From assembly GCA_016213015.1 (NCBI GenBank), contig JACRCE010000023.1:1-50479 (forward strand): a stretch of DNA of 50,479 nt, written 5' to 3'. Shown piece by piece: positions 23,394 to 32,079 of the stretch. Position 1 is the first letter of the stretch. Each line of letters begins with the position of its first letter. The position numbers and the translations under genes are program-made. Below the pieces are notes generated by a model. That model did no database searches. It saw only the letters and a program-made list of their open reading frames with translations, and was not told where the DNA came from. Source of the DNA: Deltaproteobacteria bacterium (GTDB lineage: Bacteria > Desulfobacterota > GWC2-55-46).

Positions 23394-24427
23394 ATGTCCG
23401 CCTGTATAATCATGAAGACCAGGGCGCATGGGAGGCTTATGTCGAGGACGCAGGCGACTCCAACCTTTATCATCTCATCGGCTGGAAGGATGTAATAGAG
23501 AAGACCTTCGGACACAAGACATACTACCTTCTTGCCGAGGACAATGACGGAAAGATCACCGGCATACTGCCGCTCGTTCATTTGAGAAGCCTGCTGTTCG
23601 GCAGTTTCATAGTATCAATGCCGTATTTCAACTACGGCGGCATAAGCGCAAAAGACGCTAAGGCGCGCATGGCGTTGCTTGAGGAGGCCATAAAGATAAC
23701 AAGGGCAACGGGCGCGTCCCACGCCGAATTGAGGCACGACGCCGCTCTTGATCTCGGCCTTAAGGTGAAGACGGCCAAGGTGTCCATGCTCCTTGATCTG
23801 CCGCCGCTGGCCCAGAGCCTCTTGAAAGGCTTCCCTTCAAAACTCCGCAGCCAGATAAAAAAGGCCGAATCGGGGATAACACGCTTTAATTCAGGCGGCA
23901 TAGATGAATTGGACTCCTTCTACGACGTATTTTCCACGAACATGAGAGAGCTTGGCACCCCAGTCTACTCAAAAGCGTTTTTCAGGAACATACTCGAACG
24001 CTTCCCCAAACGCGCGCATATATGCACCGTGTACGTCGGCTCGGCTCCAGCGGCCTCGGGTTTTCTAATCGGCTTCAGGGATACTCTGGAGATACCGTGG
24101 GCGTCCTCAATAAGGGCGTTCAACGGCTTAAGCCCGAACATGGCCCTTTACTGGAACTGCCTGAGGCTGGCGATTGAAAAAGGCTTTTCCCGGTTCGATT
24201 TCGGCAGGTCCACGCCCGGCGAAGGCACGTACAGGTTCAAGGAGCAGTGGGGCGCAAAGCCGCGCCCGTTGTATTGGCACTACTGGATGAAGGATGGCGG
24301 CCGGATGCCCCTGCCAGAGTTAAACCCGAAAAATCCGAAGTACCGCGCCATGATAAACATCTGGAAGAGACTGCCGCTCGGATTGACAAGGCTCATCGGG
24401 CCCGGGATAGTCAAAAACCTTCCATGA
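23390..24427 (+). CDS. FemAB-like protein of the XrtA/PEP-CTERM system
   Basis: The protein reads MNVRLYNHEDQGAWEAYVED from a TTG start that overlaps the previous stop as TTGA. The frame is open far upstream, to 23003, but that region is a shadow of the previous gene. The 345-residue product contains SNLYHLIGWKDVIEKTFG, a substrate-loop region LRSQIKKAESG and the late motif GFSRFDFGRSTPGEGTYRFK, in line with the FemAB family tied to exosortase A loci. FemAB proteins form peptide bonds using aminoacyl donors; here the acceptor may be an amino sugar. It overlaps the aminotransferase by ATGA. Confidence 0.87.
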   Translation: MNVRLYNHEDQGAWEAYVEDAGDSNLYHLIGWKDVIEKTFGHKTYYLLAEDNDGKITGILPLVHLRSLLFGSFIVSMPYFNYGGISAKDAKARMALLEEAIKITRATGASHAELRHDAALDLGLKVKTAKVSMLLDLPPLAQSLLKGFPSKLRSQIKKAESGITRFNSGGIDELDSFYDVFSTNMRELGTPVYSKAFFRNILERFPKRAHICTVYVGSAPAASGFLIGFRDTLEIPWASSIRAFNGLSPNMALYWNCLRLAIEKGFSRFDFGRSTPGEGTYRFKEQWGAKPRPLYWHYWMKDGGRMPLPELNPKNPKYRAMINIWKRLPLGLTRLIGPGIVKNLP

Positions 24428-25614
24428 AGATACAGCGCACAATGCCTCCCGCGGCAAACCCTGTCTCGCCGTTTGACCTGATACGCGGCCTGCGCGGCAT
24501 CTTCTTTAAGGCTGGCCCGCTCAAACGCGCCGAGGAGGAGATAAAAAACGGGTTCGGAACGCGCCACGTATTTTTCGTCTCGTCAGGCAAGGCCGCGCTT
24601 GCGCTGATCCTGATGGCCATGAAGAGGTTGAGACCCGGCAAAAGGCGGGTCATCATACCGGCCTATACCTGCTTTTCCGTGCCCTCGGCGATCATCAAGG
24701 CAAAGCTCGAGGTCGTGCCGTGCGACATTGACCCTGAGACACTCGACCTCGACTATTCAAGACTTCTCGACGTCGTCAACGACGACACGCTTTGCGTAAT
24801 ACCGACTCATCTGTTCGGCGCGCCGTCCGACGTCGTTGCTATTAAAAAAATATGCGCCGGAAAAGACGTATTCACCATCGAGGACGCGGCGCAGGCAATG
24901 GGGACGCTTATCAACGGCTCTTACGCGGGCACAATGGGGGAGGCCGGTTTTTTCAGCTTCGGGCGCGGCAAGAACATAAGCTGCGGCTCAGGCGGGGCAA
25001 TCATAACGAACTCCGACGAATTGGCCGCTGAACTTGCCGCTCTTTACGCCGCGCTCCCCTCCCCCTGTGTAAAGGAAACGATAAAGGATTATCTGACCGT
25101 CCTTGCAACGGGCATACTCTTAAACCCTTGGCTTTACTGGCTGCCCTCAGGCATCAAGTCATTGGAGCTTGGCAAGACAATATTTTACAAAGACTTTCCC
25201 GTCAAGAAACTCTCAGGCATGAAGGCGGGGCTCCTTATGAATCTAACGGCAAGGCTGATGCTGCAAAACGCCGTAAGAAGACAAAACGCGGACTTCTTCA
25301 TAAAAGAGATGAGGCTCGACAACCGGCAAGGCGTTGCGTACCTCAGGCTTCCGGTAATGGCGGAAAGCATGGCTGAAAGGGACGCACTGTATCACGCATC
25401 GAGCGGCTTGGGTCTCGGCTTGAGTCTCATGTATCCGACGCCGATCGCCGGGATAGAAGAGTTGGCCGGATATTTTGCGGGAACATACTTTCCGGGCGCG
25501 GAGGCGGTCTCTCAAAGGCTCATCGCCGTACCCACTCATTCGCTTCTAACGCTCAAAGACACTCTGGGCATCATCGCCCTTTTCGGGACAAAGGGACTTT
25601 CATCATCGCAATGA
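24424..25614 (+). CDS. DegT/DnrJ/EryC1-family PLP-dependent sugar aminotransferase
   Basis: The 396-residue fold-type I enzyme likely makes an amino sugar nucleotide from a keto sugar. Family segments are VSSGKAALALIL, IPAYTCFSVPSAI, EDAAQAMGT and GFFSFGRGKNISCGSGGAI, in which the lysine of RGKNIS is the expected PLP anchor. A helix-like insertion (DYLTVLATGILLNPWLYWL, about 220-240) is less usual in the family. The start ATG at 24424 overlaps the previous TGA; sequence open upstream of it is a frame shadow. The gene after it is a deacetylase, again by ATGA overlap. Confidence 0.88.
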   Translation: MKIQRTMPPAANPVSPFDLIRGLRGIFFKAGPLKRAEEEIKNGFGTRHVFFVSSGKAALALILMAMKRLRPGKRRVIIPAYTCFSVPSAIIKAKLEVVPCDIDPETLDLDYSRLLDVVNDDTLCVIPTHLFGAPSDVVAIKKICAGKDVFTIEDAAQAMGTLINGSYAGTMGEAGFFSFGRGKNISCGSGGAIITNSDELAAELAALYAALPSPCVKETIKDYLTVLATGILLNPWLYWLPSGIKSLELGKTIFYKDFPVKKLSGMKAGLLMNLTARLMLQNAVRRQNADFFIKEMRLDNRQGVAYLRLPVMAESMAERDALYHASSGLGLGLSLMYPTPIAGIEELAGYFAGTYFPGAEAVSQRLIAVPTHSLLTLKDTLGIIALFGTKGLSSSQ

Positions 25615-26567
25615 AACTCGTCATCACCATTGACACTGAAGAGGATGACTGGGGGAAATACTCGGTTGCCGGACATTCCGCGGAGAACATCAAGGAGATC
25701 CCGGCGTTGCAACGGGTCTTTGACGAATTCAACGTCAAGCCGACCTATCTTGTCGCGCATACCGTCTGCGAGGACGAGGGCGCGGCAGGTATACTCAAAG
25801 GCATAATGGACAAGGGCAACTGCGAGATCGGCGCGCACTGCCACCCGTGGAACACGCCGCCGTTTGAAGATGAGACGAACGCCTTCAACAGCATGCTCTG
25901 CAATCTGACGGAGAGGCTCCAATTCCAAAAGATGCAATCCTTGGACGAGACGATCAAAAAGAGGTTCGGCGTAAAGCCGACGTCGTTCAGATGCGGCAGG
26001 TGGGGCTTTAACTTCGGCGTGGCGAAGAATCTCGTAAAACTCGGTTATATGGTGGACACGTCGATCGCCTCATATACCGACTGGAGCGAATATCACGGCC
26101 CTGATTTTTCAAAAACCTCTCCGGCGGCCTACAGGTTCGACGCCGGGGACATAACGACCCATGCGGCCAAGGGCGCGCTCGTCGAGGTGCCCGCCACCGT
26201 GGGCTTTCTTCAAAGACGCTTCTCGCTCGCAAACTCGATAATCAAGGCTCTCTCCAAGCCGCCTCTGAGCGCCTTGAGGCTCAAGGGCCTGCTTTGGAGG
26301 GCTAACCTTGTCAACAAGGTCTGGCTTTCGCCGGAGTACAACGACGCGGCAACCATGATACGGCTTGTGAGGCGCATGAAGGAAAACAACTTCGCCTGTA
26401 TCAATATGACCTTTCATTCGCCGTGTCTCACGCCGGGTCTCACGCCCTTCGTGCGGACAGCGGAGGATAAAAAGGCGTTCATCTCAAACATACGCGAATT
26501 TCTGAGATTCACAAAGGCCCAAGGCATTGAATCCATAAGGTTGTCTGAAATAACGAGGTTCGTCTGA
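25611..26567 (+). CDS. Polysaccharide deacetylase-like protein (WalW type)
   Basis: The 318-residue protein starts MKLVITIDTEEDDWG and has the NodB-like segments NVKPTYLVAHTV and EIGAHCHPWNTPPF, where the histidines and early aspartates form the metal site. FRCGRWGFNFG and NMTFHSPCLTPG complete the fold. It resembles WalW-type deacetylases of polysaccharide loci more than the enzyme at 19882. Two deacetylases in one locus suggest two different acetamido sugars or two stages. It overlaps the aminotransferase by ATGA. Confidence 0.85.
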   Translation: MKLVITIDTEEDDWGKYSVAGHSAENIKEIPALQRVFDEFNVKPTYLVAHTVCEDEGAAGILKGIMDKGNCEIGAHCHPWNTPPFEDETNAFNSMLCNLTERLQFQKMQSLDETIKKRFGVKPTSFRCGRWGFNFGVAKNLVKLGYMVDTSIASYTDWSEYHGPDFSKTSPAAYRFDAGDITTHAAKGALVEVPATVGFLQRRFSLANSIIKALSKPPLSALRLKGLLWRANLVNKVWLSPEYNDAATMIRLVRRMKENNFACINMTFHSPCLTPGLTPFVRTAEDKKAFISNIREFLRFTKAQGIESIRLSEITRFV

Positions 26568-26568
26568 G

Positions 26569-26625
26569 ATGCGCGTGATGACCGGCATATACGGCTCGAC
26601 CAGCCTTGACGGGAAACGGCCATGA
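26569..26625 (+). CDS. Possible 18-residue coupled leader ORF
   Basis: A short frame (MRVMTGIYGSTSLDGKRP) fills the gap between the deacetylase and the glycosyltransferase and ends in an ATGA overlap with the latter. It could be a translational coupling leader, a remnant of a lost gene, or chance. The sequence is not recognised. Confidence 0.25.
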   Translation: MRVMTGIYGSTSLDGKRP

Positions 26626-27767
26626 ACGCCTTAAAGTCCGTCTTCTGGTTCTCAGGCTTTCTGGTCGTATATCCGTACTTAGGCTATCTTGCCGTGTTGT
26701 GGGTCTGCTCGCAATTCGCCGGTGGAAGACAACGGGACGCGGGGACAGGCAAGACGTTTGAACCAAAGATAACGCTCATCGTATCCGCGCACAATGAGGA
26801 GAAGGTGATCGAGGCAAAGATCATCAACTCCATTGCATTGGACTATCCCAAGTCTAAGTTGGAGATAATGGTCGTCTCGGACGGCTCAACCGACTTAACC
26901 GACGAGATAGTAAAAAGATACGCGGCAAACGGCGTTATACTGAGGCGCTTTGAGGGCAGGCTCGGCAAAACCGCGTGCCTGAACCGCGCCGTTCCAATGG
27001 CCGTCGGAGAGATAATAATCTTCTCCGACGCCAATTCAACTTACGACCCGGCCGCCGCGCGGAAACTGACGGCGCATTTCGACGACGAAAAATGCGGCTT
27101 TGTTACCGGCGGGACGAGGTACGCCGGCAACGGCGCGATAAGCGAGGCCGTCGGCTTTTATTCGCGCATCGAAAAGATGACGAAGACGCTTGAAAGCCGG
27201 ACAGGCTCGTGCGTGGGCGCGGACGGCGCGATATTCGCAATCAGAAAAAAACTGTTCAAACGGCTCAAAGACTCGGACATAAACGATCTCGTGATACCGC
27301 TTGGGGTCGTAAGGCAGGGCTGCTCAGGCGTTCTTGAACCTGACGCCTTCTGCGTGGAAGATACGGCCGGCAACGCCAAGGGAGAGTTCAACCGGCAGAT
27401 GCGTATCACCGCAAGGACTCTAAGGGCGATATTCTCAAACGCCGATCTCTTAAACCCCGTTCGATTCGGATTCTTCTCGTTCAAGATACTGTCGCACAAG
27501 ATATTGAGGCTCATGGCCCCGTTTTTCATGCTCGCGCTTCTTATATCAAGCGCCTTCCTTACGCCGGAGAGCTGGTTTTACGCTGCGGTATTCGCCGGTC
27601 AACTCCTGTTCTATTCTTTAGCGCTTATCGGACGGGCAATGCCCGACGAGACAGGGCTTCTTTCCGTGCCTTATGCCTTTTCATCGGTCAACGCGGCCAT
27701 CCTGATGGGCTGGGTCAAATACTTCAAGGGCGAGACCTTTGTAACGTGGGCGCCTACAAAAAGATAA
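26622..27767 (+). CDS. Membrane-bound GT2-family glycosyltransferase
   Basis: The 381-residue protein begins with a membrane helix (VFWFSGFLVVYPYLGYLAVL). The GT-A catalytic domain follows: ITLIVSAHNEEKVIEAKI, MVVSDGSTDLTDEI, IIIFSDANSTYDP for the DxD-like metal site, and GADGAIFAIRKKLF. Two or three C-terminal helices lie from about 295. It probably polymerises or extends the glycan on the inner membrane face. An inverted-repeat element follows within 11 bases of the stop, marking a break before wecB. Confidence 0.9.
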   Translation: MNALKSVFWFSGFLVVYPYLGYLAVLWVCSQFAGGRQRDAGTGKTFEPKITLIVSAHNEEKVIEAKIINSIALDYPKSKLEIMVVSDGSTDLTDEIVKRYAANGVILRRFEGRLGKTACLNRAVPMAVGEIIIFSDANSTYDPAAARKLTAHFDDEKCGFVTGGTRYAGNGAISEAVGFYSRIEKMTKTLESRTGSCVGADGAIFAIRKKLFKRLKDSDINDLVIPLGVVRQGCSGVLEPDAFCVEDTAGNAKGEFNRQMRITARTLRAIFSNADLLNPVRFGFFSFKILSHKILRLMAPFFMLALLISSAFLTPESWFYAAVFAGQLLFYSLALIGRAMPDETGLLSVPYAFSSVNAAILMGWVKYFKGETFVTWAPTKR

Positions 27768-27777
27768 GGGGCATACT

Positions 27778-27978
27778 AAGGAAGCTCTGATTAATTTTCT
27801 TTTCTGTCATTGCGAGCCCAGCACCACTTTGGATTATGAAAGCGTGTTCCTTGGCAAATTCCTTCGTGCAACAAAGTGGTGCTGGGCGCGGCAATCTCTA
27901 AGTTGTTGATTTCCTTGAAGACGGGATTGCTTCGCGGAGCGAGAATGACGGCTTAGACGAATTAATCAGAGCTTCCCT
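27778..27978. repeat. Outer repeat A, copy 2, carrying a 72-bp element
   Basis: The 201-bp element has near-perfect terminal inverted repeats (AAGGAAGCTCTGATTAATT against AATTAATCAGAGCTTCCCT). It is the reverse complement of the copy at 5553-5750 and fills almost the whole gap between the GT2 gene and wecB. Its interior holds GTCATTGCGAG, the 72-bp element, CGGCAATCTC and GCGAGAATGAC. Confidence 0.85.
27816..27887. repeat. 72-bp inverted-repeat element, copy 4
   Basis: This copy has perfect 16-bp terminal inverted repeats and is in the opposite orientation to the copy at 5642-5713, as expected because its host repeat is inverted. Confidence 0.8.
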
Positions 27979-27992
27979 AACATGAGGCAGCC

Positions 27993-29135
27993 ATGAAACT
28001 GATAATCGTAGTCGGAGCAAGACCGAACTTCATGAAGGCCGCGCCGATCCTTGACGCGATAAGCGAGCATAACCTTCATGCCGCCCGGCGCATCGAACGA
28101 CTGCTCGTTCACACCGGACAGCATTACGACGAAAAGCTCTCAAGGCTCTTCTTCGACGACCTCGGCATTCAAAAGCCGGACATAGACTTGGGCGTAGGCT
28201 CCGGCTCGCACGCCGAACAGACGGCGGAGGTAATGAAAAAATTCGAGAAGGTCTGCCTTGACGAGTCCCCGACGCACATACTCGTGGTCGGCGACGTGAA
28301 CTCCACGATAGCATGCGCCCTCGTGGCGGCCAAGCTCGGCATAAAGGTCATCCACGTGGAGGCGGGCCTGAGGAGTTTTGACAGGACAATGCCTGAAGAG
28401 ATAAACCGCGTGCTTACCGACGCCATATCCGACTATCTGTTCATCACGGAGAGAAGCGCCGAGGAGAATCTGATAAAAGAAGGCGTTGACAAGGGCAGGA
28501 TTTTTTTCGTCGGCAACGTGATGATAGACACGCTGATCAAGCACCGGCAAAAGGCGATGCGCTCGACCATACTCGACGTGCTCGGCCTCTCGACAACGGA
28601 GCCTGGCTACGGACTTTTGACGCTCCACAGACCGTCCAACGTGGACGACAAGGACGCGCTTGCAAACCTCCTCGGAGCGCTTGAAGCGATATCATCGAGA
28701 CTGCCCATCGTCTTTCCGGTTCATCCGCGCACAAGAAAGAGGATCGAGGAGTTCGGCTTAGGGGACAGGTTTGCAACGCCTCCCGCTGACAAACCAAAAC
28801 GCGGTCTCTACACGATTGACCCCCTTGGGTATCTTGATTTCCTGAGACTTATGAGCGAGGCGCGGGTCGTGCTCACCGATTCGGGCGGCATACAAGAGGA
28901 GACGACCGTGCTCGGCGTGCCATGCATAACGATGCGCGAAAACACGGAGCGGCCGGTAACCATAACGCACGGCACTAACTGCCTTGCGGGCACCGATAAG
29001 GATGCCATAATCAGAGCGGCGCTCGAAGCGCTGGACGGAAAAAATAACGCGCCCAAACCCGCGCCGCCGAAATGGGACGGGAACGCCGCTTTGAGGATCG
29101 TCGAGGTATTAACCTCGCTGACCAATAACCGATAG
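27993..29135 (+). CDS. wecB: UDP-N-acetylglucosamine 2-epimerase (non-hydrolysing)
   Basis: The enzyme converts UDP-GlcNAc to UDP-ManNAc for surface glycans. The 380-residue protein begins MKLIIVVGARPNFMKAAPIL and has HTGQHYDEKLS, VVGDVNSTIACALVA, HVEAGLRSFDRTMPEEINR and LTDSGGIQEETTVLGVP, all signature segments. Length is standard. It is the first gene after a repeat element and is followed at 12 bases by a ComA-like gene, suggesting that ManNAc or a derivative is part of the glycan treated by this subcluster. Confidence 0.95.
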   Translation: MKLIIVVGARPNFMKAAPILDAISEHNLHAARRIERLLVHTGQHYDEKLSRLFFDDLGIQKPDIDLGVGSGSHAEQTAEVMKKFEKVCLDESPTHILVVGDVNSTIACALVAAKLGIKVIHVEAGLRSFDRTMPEEINRVLTDAISDYLFITERSAEENLIKEGVDKGRIFFVGNVMIDTLIKHRQKAMRSTILDVLGLSTTEPGYGLLTLHRPSNVDDKDALANLLGALEAISSRLPIVFPVHPRTRKRIEEFGLGDRFATPPADKPKRGLYTIDPLGYLDFLRLMSEARVVLTDSGGIQEETTVLGVPCITMRENTERPVTITHGTNCLAGTDKDAIIRAALEALDGKNNAPKPAPPKWDGNAALRIVEVLTSLTNNR

Positions 29136-29147
29136 GAGGCTCCTTCC

Positions 29148-29960
29148 ATGAAAAAAACAAAGACCAAACGCATCCACACTTATGACTACCTGAAACTCAT
29201 CGGGGTGCCTGATATGCCGGCGCGTCTCTCCCCTTTCGACCCGGGATACGACCCTGTTACGCTCATAAGCCATCTTGAGCAGAGCGCTCACCTCATATCG
29301 TGCCTGAAGATCTCGATGGCCTGCTGGCAGGTGGCGAACGAACGCTCAACTATCGCAAAGATAAAGGCGGCGCGACGTCTGAAGATACCGGTATGCACCG
29401 GCGGAGGGCCGTTCGAGATAGCCGTGCAGTTCGGCAAACTGCCGGAGTTTCTTGACCTCGCCGCCGGTCTCGGCGTAACGCGGATAGAGGCCGGAGAGGG
29501 CTTTACCGACATGCCGCTCAAGCCCGAACAGGTAATCAAACTCGCGCGCTCGCGCGGTCTTGAAGTCCAGTTCGAGATAGGCAAGAAGCACGAAGGCGCG
29601 TTCAAAAAAGACGTGGTTGAAGAGCTTATCGATCAAGGCAAGAGATGGCTCGGCGCCGGGGCCGCGCAGATAGTGGTGGAGGCAAGGGAGAGCGCGCAGG
29701 GGATCGGCGCGTTCGACGACAAGGGAAGGTTGAATGCAAAGGTGGCCGATAGATTCGCTGAAGGCTTCGGCATGGCTACGGCCGTATTCGAGGCCCCTAA
29801 CAAGGCAAGCCAGTTCGCCCTGCTCAATCACTTCGGGCCTCAGGTCTATTTAAGCAACGTCAGGATAGAGGAGATACTCCGCGTGGAGATATACAGACGC
29901 GGCCTTCACTCGGACGCGTTCCAGCATGACAACCTTAGGCCGAAGGGGCCGGGCAGATGA
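29148..29960 (+). CDS. ComA-like phosphosulfolactate synthase
   Basis: ComA adds sulfite to phosphoenolpyruvate to make (R)-phosphosulfolactate, known from coenzyme M synthesis and from sulfolactate-making bacteria. The 270-residue protein shows the family segments GGGPFE (85-90), EIGKK (143-147), VEARES (177-182), FEAPNKASQ (214-222), GPQVYLSN (230-237) and LRVEIYRRGLHSD (244-256). The N-terminal third is divergent: the usual KPR...G and DKG elements are replaced by PARLSPFDPGYDP. The substrate could therefore differ. The start follows AGGAGG. It overlaps a radical SAM gene by ATGA, and a ComB-like gene comes next but one, which supports a shared pathway. Confidence 0.82.
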   Translation: MKKTKTKRIHTYDYLKLIGVPDMPARLSPFDPGYDPVTLISHLEQSAHLISCLKISMACWQVANERSTIAKIKAARRLKIPVCTGGGPFEIAVQFGKLPEFLDLAAGLGVTRIEAGEGFTDMPLKPEQVIKLARSRGLEVQFEIGKKHEGAFKKDVVEELIDQGKRWLGAGAAQIVVEARESAQGIGAFDDKGRLNAKVADRFAEGFGMATAVFEAPNKASQFALLNHFGPQVYLSNVRIEEILRVEIYRRGLHSDAFQHDNLRPKGPGR

Positions 29961-31342
29961 ACATCACGCTCATACAGCCTTTCACCGGAGGAACCGACGT
30001 AGAGCCTCCGCACAGCCTTGCGTGCATATTCGCCGCTCTGGACAAGGCCGGGCATAGATGCACCCTTATAGACCTCCAGCAGTGCAAGGTGCGCGAGCGC
30101 TGGGAGGAGATATTCAAAAACACCCCGGTTGATCTCGTGGGCCTGACCGGCATGACGCCGCAGGTACAGGACGCGCACGAAATAGCGGCCAGAGTAAAGG
30201 CATCGAGGCCGGACGTACGGATAATCCTCGGGGGCGTTCACGCCACGCTTCTCCCCGAACAGACGCTCAAGGAGTTTCCATTTTTCGACATACTCGTAAT
30301 CGGCGAGGGAGAGGACACGGTCGTCGAGTTGTCTTCAAGGCTTGAAGACCGCCTTCCGTATGACGACGTGGCCGGGATCGCGTACCGCAAGGACGGCTCG
30401 ATCGTAATAACGCCGCCGAGGCCGCGCATAACAAACCTCGATTCCCTGCCGGATCACCACGCCTATTACGACTTCGACTTCTACCTGAAAAACAACAGCT
30501 TCGAGACAAGCGACAAGGCCATTTCTCTTATAGTCTCAAGGGGCTGCCCGTACAACTGCCAGTTCTGCGCCACGAGAAATTTCTGGACGCTCAAATACAA
30601 CAACAAATCGGTTGACAAGGCGTTGGGCGAAATACGCGGCGTCATGAGGCGCGGGGCCGAGTATATAAAGTTCCGCGACTCGACCTTCGTCATAAATAAA
30701 AAATGGGTGCGCGAATTCTGCGAGCGGATAATAAAGGAAAAACTTCGCTTCAGGTGGGCGGCTAACGCAAGGGTCGATCTCGTTGACTACGACCTTTTCA
30801 AGCTCATGAAAAAGGCCGGTCTCGACACGATCTGCTTCGGCGTGGAGAGTGGCAGCCAGCGGATGCTCGACTTCTACGGAAAAGGCGTAACCATAGAGCA
30901 GATTGAGAAGGCCTTCGCCGTTTGCAAAAGACTGAGGCTCCGCACCGGCGCATACTACATGCTCGGCGCCCTGACCGAGACCAGAGAGGAAATGGACGCG
31001 ACATTCCGGCTTGCCAAGAGACTGAACGCCGCGTGGAGCTGGTGCTTCCTGTTCATGCCGCTGCCCGGGTCGGAGTTATACCAGTATTATATAGACCAAG
31101 GCTGCACATTCGACTACAGCAGGATCAGGAGCGACAAGGCGGCCTTTTCAAGCGCCGGATACTCCATCGCCGAGCTTGAGGAGAAGCGCGCCGGATGGTA
31201 TCAGGAACTCAACAAGAGGCCGAACAGGCTATCAAGCGGCATCAACGCCCTCCTCGACGTCCGCTCGATCTACGACCTCAGGCGTGTAACGCGAAAGGTG
31301 AGGCGTTTTTGCGGCCGCATGCTGAGGCGCTTGCCGGTCTAA
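29957..31342 (+). CDS. B12-binding-type radical SAM protein
   Basis: The 461-residue protein has an N-terminal B12-binding-like Rossmann domain (MNITLIQPFTGG, VDLVGLTGMTPQ, VRIILGGVHATLLPE, about 1-140). The radical SAM core follows, with the CxxxCxxC cluster in SRGCPYNCQFCATRNFW and downstream FGVESGSQRMLDFYGKG. This is the layout of class B methylases and related C-C or C-P bond enzymes. The classical DxHxxG cobalamin ligand motif is not evident. It lies between the ComA-like and ComB-like genes and overlaps the former, so it likely acts on the same metabolite or on the group derived from it. Reaction unknown. Confidence 0.87.
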   Translation: MNITLIQPFTGGTDVEPPHSLACIFAALDKAGHRCTLIDLQQCKVRERWEEIFKNTPVDLVGLTGMTPQVQDAHEIAARVKASRPDVRIILGGVHATLLPEQTLKEFPFFDILVIGEGEDTVVELSSRLEDRLPYDDVAGIAYRKDGSIVITPPRPRITNLDSLPDHHAYYDFDFYLKNNSFETSDKAISLIVSRGCPYNCQFCATRNFWTLKYNNKSVDKALGEIRGVMRRGAEYIKFRDSTFVINKKWVREFCERIIKEKLRFRWAANARVDLVDYDLFKLMKKAGLDTICFGVESGSQRMLDFYGKGVTIEQIEKAFAVCKRLRLRTGAYYMLGALTETREEMDATFRLAKRLNAAWSWCFLFMPLPGSELYQYYIDQGCTFDYSRIRSDKAAFSSAGYSIAELEEKRAGWYQELNKRPNRLSSGINALLDVRSIYDLRRVTRKVRRFCGRMLRRLPV

Positions 31343-31366
31343 AAAATATTAGATTCGAGAGGTACA

Positions 31367-32074
31367 ATGCCAAGAACCGTAATAATCGACTGTTTCCCTG
31401 AGAGCGCCGAGCGATACCGTTCGGGATACGCCGTGGTGGCGATAGACGTCATACGCGCCTCGACTACCATTGCGACAGCCCTCTCGCTCGGCAGGCGCGT
31501 ATTTCCGGTGAAGACGACGGACGAGGCGTTCATACTCGCGGACAAGCTCCATGAGCCGCTTCTTGTGGGCGAGATCGGCGGCAACGTGCCTTACGGCTTC
31601 GAGATGACCAACTCTCCGGCGGATATAGCCGAACGCGCGGACATCGCAAGACCCATGATCTTCATATCCTCCTCCGGGACGCAGTTGATGCTCAACGCGG
31701 CCGGGAGCGAGGCCGTTTACGCGGGATGTTTCAGAAACTTCAGCGCCGTTGCGGAGCGCGTCGCGCTCAGACATGAGACGGTCGCCGTAATCGGGGCGGG
31801 CACGCGGGGACAGTTCAGGCGCGAGGATCAGATGGGATGCGCCCTCGTCGCTGAAAGGCTTGTCGAGCTGGGTTATACGCCGGGTTCGCGGCAGACCGAA
31901 GAGGCGATACTGAGGTGGAAGGGGCGCGACTTCAGTCTGATACGCTCAGGCAAAAGCGCCGAATATTTGAAGCGCACCGGGCAGGAGAGGGATCTCGAAT
32001 TCGTGCTCTCCCATATAGACGACCTGCAAACGACGCCACAACTCATAAAAAACGAATTCATAGGAGCCGTATGA
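31367..32074 (+). CDS. ComB-like 2-phosphosulfolactate phosphatase
   Basis: ComB removes phosphate from 2-phosphosulfolactate to give sulfolactate. The 235-residue protein has the family landmarks: AIDVIRASTTIATAL (25-39), GEIGG and GFEMTNSP (68-84), NFSAVAE (124-130) and GAGTRGQFRREDQMGCALV (143-161). The nucleotide/phosphate loop usually written TTNGT reads SSSGT here (101-105). Length fits. With the ComA-like gene two positions upstream it gives the first two steps from PEP plus sulfite. A repeat element begins five bases after the stop. Confidence 0.85.
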   Translation: MPRTVIIDCFPESAERYRSGYAVVAIDVIRASTTIATALSLGRRVFPVKTTDEAFILADKLHEPLLVGEIGGNVPYGFEMTNSPADIAERADIARPMIFISSSGTQLMLNAAGSEAVYAGCFRNFSAVAERVALRHETVAVIGAGTRGQFRREDQMGCALVAERLVELGYTPGSRQTEEAILRWKGRDFSLIRSGKSAEYLKRTGQERDLEFVLSHIDDLQTTPQLIKNEFIGAV

Positions 32075-32079
32075 CGATC

